Shown piece after piece: positions 6,575-14,125 of a stretch of 19,579 nt of DNA; the stretch's first letter is position 1, and each line of letters begins with the position of its first letter. The notes beneath the pieces were generated by a model, which was given only the letters and a program-made list of their open reading frames with translations, made no database searches and had not been told where the DNA came from. Source of the stretch: Chloroflexota bacterium (GTDB lineage Bacteria > Chloroflexota > Ktedonobacteria > Ktedonobacterales > Ktedonobacteraceae); assembly GCA_902810755.1 (NCBI GenBank), contig CADDYT010000121.1:1-19579 (forward strand). The letters are read 5' to 3'. The position numbers and the translations under genes are program-made.

Positions 6575-7447
6575 ATGCAGATTCGGAAAGCGGTGTTACC
6601 TGTGGCCGGTCTGGGGACGCGCATCTTACCGGCCAGTAAGGTGATCCCGAAAGAAATGTTGCCGCTCGTCGATAAACCGACGTTGCAATATATTGTGGAA
6701 GAGGCTGTTGAGGCTGGCATTGAAGAGATCATCTTTGTCATCAGCCCTTCAAAACAGAGCATCGTCGACCATTTCCAGCCCTTCCCTGAACTGGAAGAAG
6801 TGTTGCAGCGCAAGGGCAAGCGCGCTGAACTGGAAGAATTGCGCAGGGTGCAATCAATGGCAAGCTACACATCGGTCTTCCAGATGCAGCCGCTAGGGCT
6901 GGGCCATGCCGTGCTGTGCGCGCGCGAACTGGTCGGCGACGAGCCGTTCATTGTCATGCTCGGCGATGATCTGGTAGACCCGCAGACGCCCGTGTTGCCG
7001 CAGATGATGGAGGTGTTCGAGCAGTATGGCGGCTCCGTCCTCTCGCTCTTCCAGGCGCAGCCAGAGGAAATTTCCGCCCTCGGCATCGCCGCCGTCGAAG
7101 AACTGGGCAATGAGGTCGTCAAAATCACGCATCTGGTTGAGAAGCCAGCGCCGGAAGAGGCCCCGTCCAACCTGGCGGTCGCCGGTCGCTACATCCTGAC
7201 GCCAGACCTCTTTTCCCTGCTGGAAAAGACGCCGCCCGGCAGAGGCAACGAAATTCAGATTACCGACGCCATCGAAATGCAGGCGCGGGCCGGTCGCTGC
7301 TATGGCGTTCGCTTCAGCGGCATTCGCTACGACACCGGCACGCCGCTCGGCCTGCTCACCACCGCCATCTCCTATGGCCTCAAACGCCCCGATATCGCTC
7401 CCGCCCTCAAAGAATTTATGCGTCAGACATTATCAGAGGAAGCGTAA
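6575..7447 (+). CDS. galU: UTP--glucose-1-phosphate uridylyltransferase
   Basis: A 290-residue nucleotidyltransferase that makes UDP-glucose from UTP and glucose-1-phosphate, feeding cell-surface polysaccharide, glycolipid and trehalose synthesis. The N-terminal signature AGLGTRILPASKVIPKEMLP (11-30) is near-identical to the GalU nucleotide-binding and catalytic segment, followed by VDKPTLQYIVEEA. Also seen: MLGDDLVD (the metal-binding Asp region), HLVEKP, GRYILTPDLF, and the sugar-binding GRGNEIQITDA near residues 222-232. Length fits the family (about 290-300). The ATG at 6575 has GAGGAG just ahead. A strong promoter precedes it and an intrinsic terminator follows, so galU is monocistronic. 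Confidence 0.95.
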   Translation: MQIRKAVLPVAGLGTRILPASKVIPKEMLPLVDKPTLQYIVEEAVEAGIEEIIFVISPSKQSIVDHFQPFPELEEVLQRKGKRAELEELRRVQSMASYTSVFQMQPLGLGHAVLCARELVGDEPFIVMLGDDLVDPQTPVLPQMMEVFEQYGGSVLSLFQAQPEEISALGIAAVEELGNEVVKITHLVEKPAPEEAPSNLAVAGRYILTPDLFSLLEKTPPGRGNEIQITDAIEMQARAGRCYGVRFSGIRYDTGTPLGLLTTAISYGLKRPDIAPALKEFMRQTLSEEA

Positions 7448-7463
7448 GCTCAGCGGGATAGAG

Positions 7464-7520
7464 AAAAACCTGAGAAGATGAGAGCCTATCTGTGCCTTCA
7501 TCTTCTCAGGTTTTTTGTTT
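7464..7520 (+). terminator. Intrinsic terminator of galU
   Basis: An 18-bp perfect stem: AAAAACCTGAGAAGATGA (7464-7481) pairs with 7498-7515 around a 16-nt loop and ends in a run of six T followed by GTTT. It is partly symmetrical (A-run before, T-run after), though the facing gene on the other strand is far away. Confidence 0.9.
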
Positions 7521-7577
7521 ATTTTTGTGCCTGTGGCGGCTGGCAGCCATACCTCTCCATCTCATTATATACCCATC

Positions 7578-7608
7578 TTGCCCTCATGGGTCTGCCGAGA
7601 GCTATAAT
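7578..7608 (+). promoter_or_regulatory. Candidate promoter for the acyltransferase gene
   Basis: TTGCCC (7578-7583) and a perfect TATAAT (7603-7608) are 19 bp apart. The -35 box is flanked by ACCCAT (7571-7576) and ATGGGT (7586-7591), a possible operator. The leader that follows (7609-7672) can form two hairpins: CTTCC/GGAAG near 7619-7631, and GCCTTCA/TGAAGGC at 7631-7637/7655-7661. The second lies just ahead of the start codon and could affect translation. Confidence 0.5.
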
Positions 7609-7672
7609 ACAGTAAGACTTCCAACAGGAAGCCTTCAGACTGGAAATCCTTTCATGAAGGCAGGGAAAAGCA

Positions 7673-8965
7673 ATGAGCTATCTCAAATTCCTGGCTCGCA
7701 CAGCAATTGTCATACTCTTCTCATTTTTCAGCAGGCTCTTCTTTGATATTCAGGTCAGCGGTCTGGAAAACGACCCCGGAACGCCTCACACCTACCTGGC
7801 GATCTCGCATAAACGCGACCTTGACGCCATCGTCTCCATACCGCCCATCTTCTTTCATCGCGGACTGCGGGCGCTGGCGGGCGGCATTCAGTTCGCCCTG
7901 CGGGCCGATACCTTTGAAAAGGGCTATCTGGCGCGCCTGCTGCCGCGCCCGCGCTGGCTCTCGCGCCTGCTCTATCCCATCTCGGTCGGGCCAATTCTGC
8001 GCTGGCTCGGCGCGCACCCCATCGAACAGCTTTCGCTGCGTTCGGCTGTCGAGTGGGTACGCTACCTGCTGCATCTCGAAGGCGATGTGCGCGCCAGCGA
8101 GGTGTTCACCCCCGTCTTTCTGCACGAAGTCGCTGCCGAGGCCCATGTTCCCTACCAGCAGTTAGCCGGGCTGCATCTCTCGCGCCTGCTCACCTGGCGT
8201 TATTACACCGCCCTGCTGCCGTTCTATAGCCCCGATATTTTGCTGGAACCGGCGCGACGGCGAGTGGAACGCTATCTCGTGCAGCACATCAAGCAGGAGC
8301 TAAACGATCTGGGTACATTACTCTGGACTGGCAACTCGCTCCTCACAGCGCCGGAAGGGCGGCTTTCTCCGGTCGGCACGCTCAGCCCCATCACCTCCGG
8401 GCTGCACCGCCTGCTGCGCCTGGGGCCTGCGGATCTGACGATCCTTCCCATCTCTCTCATGTATGATTTCATGACCACAGAGCGGCCCGCTATCTTTATC
8501 GATATCGCCCCACCCATCCTGCGTCCCTCCTCGCTGCCCGGCCACGAACTGGATAGCCGCCTGCAGGACGCATGGCGGTGCAGCGCCCATTTCACCTGCA
8601 CCCAGCTTGGTAGCGGCTTCCTCGTCGAGGCCAATCGCGCCCACGCCACCTTTACGCTCGATGAGGCCGTTGACGCTATCACCCGTCAGGCCCTGCAACT
8701 GGTCGAGGCTGGTCGGCGGGTCGATCCGCGCCTGTTGCAACCCCATACCGCACGCGGGCGCGTCCAGGCGTTTCTCCTCTATGCGGAACAACGAGGCCTG
8801 ATCCGCCCTGTCGCGCCGCTCACGTGGGAACCGGTCATGGGCGATACGTTTATTAAGGTGCGCCCCGGCGAAACCGGCTATGCCGAAGCTCCGCTCGCCT
8901 ATGCCTGGAACGAGCTACAGGACTTGCTAAGTTACCCTTCCGGGCTGCCTTCTCCGCAGGGATGA
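7673..8965 (+). CDS. 1-acylglycerol-3-phosphate acyltransferase-like protein (PlsC/GPAT superfamily), enlarged
   Basis: A 430-residue protein of the glycerolipid acyltransferase superfamily, which moves an acyl group onto glycerophosphate-type acceptors at the membrane. The catalytic HX4D motif is HKRDLD at 46-51, after a hydrophobic N-terminal segment (about 4-24). The later PEG motif is APEGRLS at 226-232. The family usually has about 70-80 residues between these blocks; here there are about 176, so roughly 100 residues are inserted, including a stretch with Arg/Trp/Tyr around residues 140-200. A long C-terminal region after about 280 has no motif I recognise. The ATG at 7673 has a weak AGGCAGGG ribosome site. 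A glycerolipid role is likely, but the acceptor is uncertain and the insert could reflect a distinct subfamily. Confidence 0.75.
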   Translation: MSYLKFLARTAIVILFSFFSRLFFDIQVSGLENDPGTPHTYLAISHKRDLDAIVSIPPIFFHRGLRALAGGIQFALRADTFEKGYLARLLPRPRWLSRLLYPISVGPILRWLGAHPIEQLSLRSAVEWVRYLLHLEGDVRASEVFTPVFLHEVAAEAHVPYQQLAGLHLSRLLTWRYYTALLPFYSPDILLEPARRRVERYLVQHIKQELNDLGTLLWTGNSLLTAPEGRLSPVGTLSPITSGLHRLLRLGPADLTILPISLMYDFMTTERPAIFIDIAPPILRPSSLPGHELDSRLQDAWRCSAHFTCTQLGSGFLVEANRAHATFTLDEAVDAITRQALQLVEAGRRVDPRLLQPHTARGRVQAFLLYAEQRGLIRPVAPLTWEPVMGDTFIKVRPGETGYAEAPLAYAWNELQDLLSYPSGLPSPQG

Positions 8966-9066
8966 TCTTCCGGCTCGCCTGCCGGGCCGTTTCATCCTTG
9001 TCTGGCAGGCTGGTCAGCGGGCGACTCCGAAGATTGCCCGTTGCGAATTAAAGGGGCGCACACTTT

Positions 9067-9096
9067 TTGCGTCATTTAAAAGAGATATGATATACT
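9067..9096 (+). promoter_or_regulatory. Candidate promoter for PRPP synthetase
   Basis: TTGCGT (9067-9072) and TATACT (9091-9096) are 18 bp apart. The transcript would start about 12 nt before the ribosome site AGGAGG (9104-9110 region). The stretch 8966-9066 upstream holds a possible 7-bp stem, GCCTGCC (8977-8983) with GGCAGGC (9004-9010), and no gene. Confidence 0.5.
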
Positions 9097-9115
9097 CAAT
9101 AGTCAGGAGGTACTC

Positions 9116-10054
9116 ATGGACGATCTCTGTGTCTTTACGGGAAACGCAAATCCGCAACTGGCCGTTGCCATCTGTCGCCATCTCGGCCTTCCGTTGGGCA
9201 ATGCCGACGTGTTCCAGTTCAGCAATGAGAATATTTTTGTCAAAATCAATGAAAATGTACGCGGCAAGGATGTCTTTATCGTTCAGCCATTCAGTTCGCC
9301 CGTCAATCGCTCGATTATGGAATTGCTCATTATGATCGATGCCTTCAAACGTGCCTCCGCCAATCGTATCACTGCCGTCATCCCCTACTATGCCTATGGG
9401 CGTACTGACAAGAAGGATCAGCCGCGCGTGCCCATCACCGCGCGGCTGATCGCCGACTGCATCACCGTCGCGGGCGCGCACCGTGTACTGACGATGGATA
9501 TGCACGCCGGGCAGATTCAAGGGTTTTTCAATATCCCGGTTGATGAACTGACGGCGCAAATCCTGCAGGCGCGTTATTTCGCCGAAATGGAACTGGGCAA
9601 CTTCACCGTTGTCTCCGCCGATGAGGGCTTTGCCAAGAAGGCGCGCAAGCTGGCCGACCGGCTCAACGCGCCGCTGGCCATCGTCGAGAAGCGCCGCCTG
9701 GGCAACAACGGGCAGACGGAGGCCAAGAACGTCATCGGCAGCGTCGAGGGCCGCCACGCCCTGATCGTCGACGAGGAGATCGATACAGCAGGCTCCATCA
9801 CGCAGGCCGTGCGCGTCGTCAAGGAACGGGGCGCGCGCGATGTCTACTGCTGCGTCTCGCACGGCATCTTCTCCGGCCCCGCCCTGGAACGCCTCAGCAA
9901 TGCCGACATCGCGGAGATCGTCGTCACCGACAGCATCCCGCAGCCCGAAAGCAAACGCCTCCCCAACATGACCGTTCTCTCCGTGGCCGAACTCTTCGCC
10001 GGCGCCATCAGCCGCATCCATGATGGCCGCTCGGTAACGGAGTTGTTCAGGTAG
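9116..10054 (+). CDS. prs: Ribose-phosphate pyrophosphokinase (PRPP synthetase)
   Basis: A 312-residue class I PRPP synthetase, which makes phosphoribosyl pyrophosphate from ribose-5-phosphate and ATP for nucleotide, His and Trp synthesis. Visible are FTGNANPQLA at the N-terminus, QPFSSPVNRSIMELLIMIDA, the catalytic YYAYGRTDKKDQPRVPITAR segment (about 92-111), the LTMDMHAGQIQGFF signature, and the PRPP-binding loop VDEEIDTAGS near 218-227, which differs slightly from the usual VDDxIDTAGT. Length is typical (about 310-320). The ATG at 9116 has a perfect AGGAGG. A DNA methyltransferase gene follows after 26 bp and may share its transcript. Confidence 0.95.
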   Translation: MDDLCVFTGNANPQLAVAICRHLGLPLGNADVFQFSNENIFVKINENVRGKDVFIVQPFSSPVNRSIMELLIMIDAFKRASANRITAVIPYYAYGRTDKKDQPRVPITARLIADCITVAGAHRVLTMDMHAGQIQGFFNIPVDELTAQILQARYFAEMELGNFTVVSADEGFAKKARKLADRLNAPLAIVEKRRLGNNGQTEAKNVIGSVEGRHALIVDEEIDTAGSITQAVRVVKERGARDVYCCVSHGIFSGPALERLSNADIAEIVVTDSIPQPESKRLPNMTVLSVAELFAGAISRIHDGRSVTELFR

Positions 10055-10080
10055 TATGCAATAAAGGATCGCAAAAAGAT

Positions 10081-11076
10081 ATGAAACCTACCGTTCTCGA
10101 TATTTGCAGCGGCGCCGGGGGCGAAGCTATCGGGCTGGAACAGGCCGGTTTCGAGCATCTTGCCTCAATTGAGATCGATCCGGCGGCCTGCCAGACGCTA
10201 CGCCTCAATCGCCCTCGCTGGAATGTCATCGAAAGCGATATCCGAATGGTCAGAGGTCAGGATTTCCACGACATAGATCTGTTCGCGGGCGGCGTTCCCT
10301 GCCCGCCTTTTACGGTGGCAGGCAAACAACTGGGAGCCGATGATGAACGCGACCTCTTTCCCGAAGCCTTGCGTCTGATCGCGGAAACGGGGCCAAAGGC
10401 GGTGCTGCTAGAAAATGTTCCCGGCTTCGCCACGACAAAATTTGAAGCCTACCGCAACGCCCTCATAGTGCGCCTTGCCAGCATGGGATACGCGGTAAGC
10501 TGGAAGATCCTGAACGCCGCTGCGTTTGGCGTGCCTCAACTCCGTCCGCGCTTCGTGCTGGTGGGCTTGCAGCAGCCCTATGCCGCCTCATTTCGCTGGC
10601 CCGAACCTGGCTGCTTCACATCTACAGTTGGTCAGGCTATCGGAGACTTGATGGCTGCTCGCGGCAGGCAGGGAGTCGCTCAATGGCGCCTGAAGGCGAA
10701 CTCTGTTGCTCCCACGCTGGTCGGCGGCTCAAAAAAGCATGGCGGCCCCGACCTCGGCCCGACACGCGCCAGAAAGCAATGGGAGACACTGGGCGTTGAT
10801 GGCTGCGGTATAGCCGATCAGGCTCCCGGCGAAGACTTCCCCATAGATGGGCTGCCAAAACTGACGCTGCGCATGACGGCTCGTCTTCAGGCTTTCCCCG
10901 ATACCTGGAACTTCGTCGGCGGCAAAACCGCAACCTACCGCCAGATTGGTAATGCGTTTCCTCCACCCGTCGCCAGGGCAGTCGGCGAAGCGATTATGGC
11001 CGCGCTTCTCGGAAAACACGACGAGCAAGACACAAACAAAATATATCCCTTCCAACCAATCTTATTAAGGAATTGA
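10081..11076 (+). CDS. C5-cytosine DNA methyltransferase, solitary
   Basis: A 331-residue cytosine-5 DNA methyltransferase (Dcm superfamily) that transfers a methyl group from S-adenosylmethionine to C5 of cytosine in a specific sequence. Motif I is LDICSGAGG (6-14); motif IV is GGVPCPPFTVAGKQ with nucleophile Cys74, the usual PCQPFS being PCPPFT; motif VI is ENVPG (111-115); motif VIII is PQLRPRF (152-158); motifs IX/X are RLQAFP and YRQIGNAFPPPVA near the C-terminus. The target-recognition region between about 170 and 265 is short and includes GGSKKHGGPDLGP. All catalytic blocks are present, so it should be active. No restriction endonuclease is next to it. Its site is unknown. The weak AAAGGA is 12 nt ahead of the ATG. 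It ends 2 nt from a convergent gene with no visible terminator. Confidence 0.92.
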   Translation: MKPTVLDICSGAGGEAIGLEQAGFEHLASIEIDPAACQTLRLNRPRWNVIESDIRMVRGQDFHDIDLFAGGVPCPPFTVAGKQLGADDERDLFPEALRLIAETGPKAVLLENVPGFATTKFEAYRNALIVRLASMGYAVSWKILNAAAFGVPQLRPRFVLVGLQQPYAASFRWPEPGCFTSTVGQAIGDLMAARGRQGVAQWRLKANSVAPTLVGGSKKHGGPDLGPTRARKQWETLGVDGCGIADQAPGEDFPIDGLPKLTLRMTARLQAFPDTWNFVGGKTATYRQIGNAFPPPVARAVGEAIMAALLGKHDEQDTNKIYPFQPILLRN

Positions 11077-11078
11077 TT

Positions 11079-12014
11079 TCAGTTCATCGGCTGCTCTTTT
11101 TCCAGCGTCTCCTTGATAGCCGGTACAACCTCTTCGGCGAAGACGCGCGCCTGCCGCTCTTCGTCGCCCATGAGGGGCCAGAAGAGGAAGGTGTCCAGTA
11201 GCAGGTCGTTGTAGTAGTGCAAGATTTCGTGTATCCACTGCTGCGCATTGCCGAAAATCTGGCCGCGCCGTTTCGCCGTGACCGAACGGCTGCCTGCTGC
11301 CAGGATGCTACCCATCAGATTGTAGCCGCGCCGGATGGCAGTGGGCCTGCGCCCGGCCTGGGCCGCCCCCTCGTCGACGGCGCGCTGGATGGCAGGGACC
11401 TCTTCGGGCGGGATGTAGGTGCTGGTAATGAGCAGGCCATCGGCGAGCAGGCCCGTGACACGCAGCATGCGCGGCTTATGGGCGCCGAGCCAGATGCGAA
11501 TATCGTGGGCAGGCGCCGGCCCCGGCTGCGCGTTATGCACCTGATAGTAGTCACCCTCGAAGCTGACAGTCGAATTGGGCGGCAACGGCTGCCAGAGCAT
11601 GCGCAGAATGTGCAACGCCTCTTCCAGCGCGCTCACCATCTCGCCGGGCGTGCGCGCTGGCCCGCCATAGCTGACCACGCCCTCGGCAAACGCGCCCGCT
11701 CCCAGGCCCAGCTCCAGTCGACTATCCGTCAGCAGGTCAAGCGTTGCCGCCGCTTTCGCCAGCATGGCGGGCGGTCGCAGGGGCAAGTTCAGCACATTGG
11801 GCAGCAGATGCACTTCCTGCGTCGCCATGCCCAGCGCCGTCAAGAGTGTCCATGTATCGAAAAAGGCAGGATTGTACGGGTGATCCTGCACGCAGATGAT
11901 GTCCAGATTGGTTTCATCGGCCAGATGGGCCAGATCAAAGGCCAGTTGCCGATTGCGCGCCGACGGGTCGATATTGAGGCCGAACAACGGCGCGTTGCGT
12001 ATACTCCCTTCCAT
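11079..12014 (-). CDS. LLM-class (luciferase-like) flavin-dependent oxidoreductase
   Basis: A 311-residue TIM-barrel protein of the bacterial luciferase-like family, using FMN or F420 to oxidise an unknown small substrate. Typical segments: AFDLAHLADETNLD (25-38), VQDHPYNP (42-49), RPPAMLAKAAATLDLLT (80-96), ELGLGAGAF (101-109), then EALHILRMLW and IRIWLGAHKPRML in the middle. The family includes F420-dependent reductases; sequence alone does not decide the cofactor. The ATG at 12014-12012 is supported by AGGAG on the minus strand 7 nt ahead. It is divergent from the VOC/FIST pair, with which it shares a roughly 200-bp promoter region, and convergent with the methyltransferase. Confidence 0.9.
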   Translation of the reverse strand: MEGSIRNAPLFGLNIDPSARNRQLAFDLAHLADETNLDIICVQDHPYNPAFFDTWTLLTALGMATQEVHLLPNVLNLPLRPPAMLAKAAATLDLLTDSRLELGLGAGAFAEGVVSYGGPARTPGEMVSALEEALHILRMLWQPLPPNSTVSFEGDYYQVHNAQPGPAPAHDIRIWLGAHKPRMLRVTGLLADGLLITSTYIPPEEVPAIQRAVDEGAAQAGRRPTAIRRGYNLMGSILAAGSRSVTAKRRGQIFGNAQQWIHEILHYYNDLLLDTFLFWPLMGDEERQARVFAEEVVPAIKETLEKEQPMN

Positions 12015-12142
12015 AACATTGCTCCTGTTCTCTTCTCCATCTCTCCTTCATGAAAAGCTCTGTCCGCAATTTCCATACGCTCACTGTTAGTGTATGACGG
12101 CAGGGAGGAAATTGCCAGTTGTAGCAGACAGTGATGGAAGAT

Positions 12143-12172
12143 TTGCCGTTCCTCATGTCCCTGTGCGATACT
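12143..12172 (+). promoter_or_regulatory. Candidate promoter for the VOC-FIST operon
   Basis: TTGCCG (12143-12148) and GATACT (12167-12172) are separated by 18 bp, each matching consensus at 4 of 6 positions. The gene start is 41 nt downstream of the -10. It lies in the divergent gap between the flavin oxidoreductase and the VOC gene. Confidence 0.4.
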
Positions 12173-12212
12173 ACTCTGGGAAGAATTTACGTTGAACTGT
12201 GGAGGATATCAT

Positions 12213-12611
12213 ATGAAACAGGTTGTTGGTATCTCCGAGATTGTATTGTGGACGGCGGATAAGGAGCGGGCGTTGCGTTTTTACCGCGACCTGCTGGGAC
12301 TGGAAGTGATTTCGCCGCCGACGCTACCCAATGTATTTTTGAAGGTGGGCGAGGGCAACGCGGGCATTCCGCAGATGATTGTGCTGGTGCCTAAGACGGA
12401 GGAGATCAAGGCGAAGCCGTCCGGCTACCAGTTGAATCACATGGCGCTGGAACTGCCGGAGGAGGCGTTTGACGCCCAGTACCGGGCCTTTGTAGAGGCC
12501 GGATATGCGCCGCGCGGCGGCAAGCATCCTGTCCTCGCCAGCCGCACCATGTACGTCGACGACCCGGATGGCAACGAAGTCGAATTTATTTGCCGCGCCC
12601 CGGCAGTGTGA
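12213..12611 (+). CDS. VOC (glyoxalase/dioxygenase) superfamily protein
   Basis: A 132-residue vicinal-oxygen-chelate protein with two beta-alpha-beta-beta-beta modules (ERALRFYRDLLGLEV at 18-32; EEAFDAQYRAFVEAGY at 83-98). Family members bind a divalent metal and act as glyoxalase I, dioxygenase or resistance proteins. Candidate metal ligands are Glu9 (where His is usual), His76 in NHMALEL and Glu124 in DPDGNEVEF. The unusual first ligand leaves activity open. I chose ATG 12213 because GGAGG (12201-12205) sits 7 nt ahead; the ATG at 12192 would start before that site. The FIST-domain gene follows after 36 bp in the same direction. Confidence 0.85.
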   Translation: MKQVVGISEIVLWTADKERALRFYRDLLGLEVISPPTLPNVFLKVGEGNAGIPQMIVLVPKTEEIKAKPSGYQLNHMALELPEEAFDAQYRAFVEAGYAPRGGKHPVLASRTMYVDDPDGNEVEFICRAPAV

Positions 12612-12647
12612 CGGGATAGAAAGAACAGGGAAGGAGGGACATGTCTG

Positions 12648-13832
12648 ATGGAGGCATGGCAACCGACCGCCAGAAGTGTCATTGTGAAAAATGCGCGGTG
12701 GGACCGGGCGCTCGAGCAGGCGCTGGCGCAGACGACAGCGATTGCGACGGATGTGGCGGTGTTGTTTGCCAGCGGAGCCTATGCTCGCTACTTCCCGGAG
12801 ATTCTGCGGCGCACACAGCATGAAACCGGGGCCTCAGTCTTGATCGGCTGTTCCGGTCAGGGCATCATCGGCACGGCCCAGGAACTGGAAGGCGTCCCGG
12901 CGCTGGCTCTGCTCACGCTCTCTCTGCCCGGCGCCATCCTGCACTCGACCCGGCTGACACAGGAGATGGTGGAGGACTGCGCCGACCCGGCAGACTGGCC
13001 CCTGCGCCTGGAAATCCCCCCTGAGGATGTCAATGCCTGGCTGATCTTTGCCGACCCCTACCGGCTCGATTGTGAAGAACTGATCGAAGGATTGGAAGCC
13101 GCCTATCCCGGTCGGCCTATGCTCGGCGGCCTTGCCTCGTTTGGCCCGTCTGAACGCCGCACCTTCGTCTTCCTCAACGGCGAGGTATTTGACGCGGGCG
13201 GCGTCGGCCTGAGCATCGGCGGCCCCTACACCATCCGCCCGCTGGTCTCGCAGGGCTGTGAGCCGATCGGGGAGCCATGGATGATTACGGGCGTACAGGA
13301 TAACATCATCCAGACCATCTCTAACCGCCCGGCGTATGATTTGCTGGTCGAGACGCTGGAAAGCCTGCCGGAAGAGGTGCAGGCACGGGCGCAGAACAAC
13401 CTGATGGTCGGGCTGGCCGCCGACGAGTATCGCGAGAGCTTCGGGCGCGGCAGCTTCCTCATTCGCCCCCTGCTCGGCATCGATCCGGCCAGCGGCGCTA
13501 TCGCCATCGGCGCCTATCCTCGCCTCGGCCAGACCATCCAGTTTCAGATGCGCGACCCCGACGCCGCCGACCTCGACCTGAAAGAATTACTGGAAAAGAC
13601 CCGCGCCGATCTGGGCGAGCAACAGCCGTTCGCGGGCATCCTCTGCTCCTGCAACGGGCGCGGCATCGGCATGTTCGGGGAGCCGCACCACGACGCCAGG
13701 GTCGTTGCCAACGCTCTGGGCATGCTACCTCTGGTCGGCCTCTTCTGCAACGGCGAAATCGGCCCCATTGGCTCCCGCACTTTCCTGCACGGCTTCACCG
13801 CCAGCCTGGCTTTGCTGCTTAAGAAGGACTAA
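12648..13832 (+). CDS. FIST-domain signal sensor protein, stand-alone
   Basis: A 394-residue protein with FIST N (about residues 30-225) and FIST C (about 230-375) domains. FIST is a predicted small-ligand (often amino acid) sensor domain, usually fused to signalling modules. The N-terminal core contains LFASGAYARYF and LIGCSGQGIIG (65-75). The C-terminal core has the family signature CNGRGIGMFGEPHHDA (from residue 335) and LVGLFCNGEIGPIG...FLHGFTASLALL. No kinase, GGDEF or methyl-accepting domain is attached and no signal peptide or membrane segment is seen, so it is cytosolic and any output must be in trans. AAGGAGG (12631-12637) fits ATG 12648 (10 nt); an ATG at 12641 is out of frame and only 3 nt away. 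It is probably co-transcribed with the VOC gene. Confidence 0.88.
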   Translation: MEAWQPTARSVIVKNARWDRALEQALAQTTAIATDVAVLFASGAYARYFPEILRRTQHETGASVLIGCSGQGIIGTAQELEGVPALALLTLSLPGAILHSTRLTQEMVEDCADPADWPLRLEIPPEDVNAWLIFADPYRLDCEELIEGLEAAYPGRPMLGGLASFGPSERRTFVFLNGEVFDAGGVGLSIGGPYTIRPLVSQGCEPIGEPWMITGVQDNIIQTISNRPAYDLLVETLESLPEEVQARAQNNLMVGLAADEYRESFGRGSFLIRPLLGIDPASGAIAIGAYPRLGQTIQFQMRDPDAADLDLKELLEKTRADLGEQQPFAGILCSCNGRGIGMFGEPHHDARVVANALGMLPLVGLFCNGEIGPIGSRTFLHGFTASLALLLKKD

Positions 13833-13867
13833 CAGAAACTTTCCCTGTGCAAACACCTTCTGACGGC

Positions 13868-13882
13868 TCATTCTGAGCGCAG
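13868..13882. repeat. Fragment of the REP-like repeat
   Basis: TCATTCTGAGCGCAG matches the core of the palindrome at 1309-1403 over 15 bp, then diverges. It is a single arm without an inverted partner, so probably a decayed copy. Confidence 0.4.
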
Positions 13883-13954
13883 GCATTGTCGGCCTGAATG
13901 TACCTCACAGAAAAAGAGAGATCACTTTCATGGAATAAACAGAGTGACCTCGTT

Positions 13955-13973
13955 GTTTCCAGTAAATGGAAAC
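13955..13973. promoter_or_regulatory. Operator-like palindrome in the hsp20 leader region
   Basis: GTTTCCA (13955-13961), the spacer GTAAA and TGGAAAC (13967-13973) form a 7-bp perfect inverted repeat about 150 bp upstream of the small heat-shock gene. It does not match the CIRCE element (TTAGCACTC-N9-GAGTGCTAA). The rest of 13833-14109 contains no convincing gene; a possible -10, TATACT (14093-14098), lacks a good -35. Confidence 0.4.
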
Positions 13974-14125
13974 GGGAAAAAGGGGTGACGGTTCGGGACG
14001 CGATACAGGAAGATAAGATGAGATCGCTGGAAGAAAAGAGACTGACCGGCCCCGCAAGCGGTCGCCCTTTATTTCCCGATCGTCGTAAAACGTATACTGT
14101 TTGATTCACAGGAGGTGATTGACGT

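Noticed and set aside
8977..9010. Possible terminator after the acyltransferase gene
   Set aside because: A 7-bp stem with a 20-nt loop and no T-run after it is weak support; noted with the prs promoter instead.
9014..10021. Minus-strand frame of 335 codons
   Set aside because: It is antisense to the PRPP synthetase gene, which has full family motifs and a perfect ribosome site.
11217..12053. Plus-strand frame of 278 codons
   Set aside because: It is antisense to the luciferase-like oxidoreductase, which is clearly coding on the minus strand.
13898..14104. Possible 68-residue small protein upstream of hsp20
   Set aside because: No ribosome site precedes it, composition is charged and unremarkable, and it overlaps the palindrome and leader of hsp20. 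A real small gene cannot be fully excluded.
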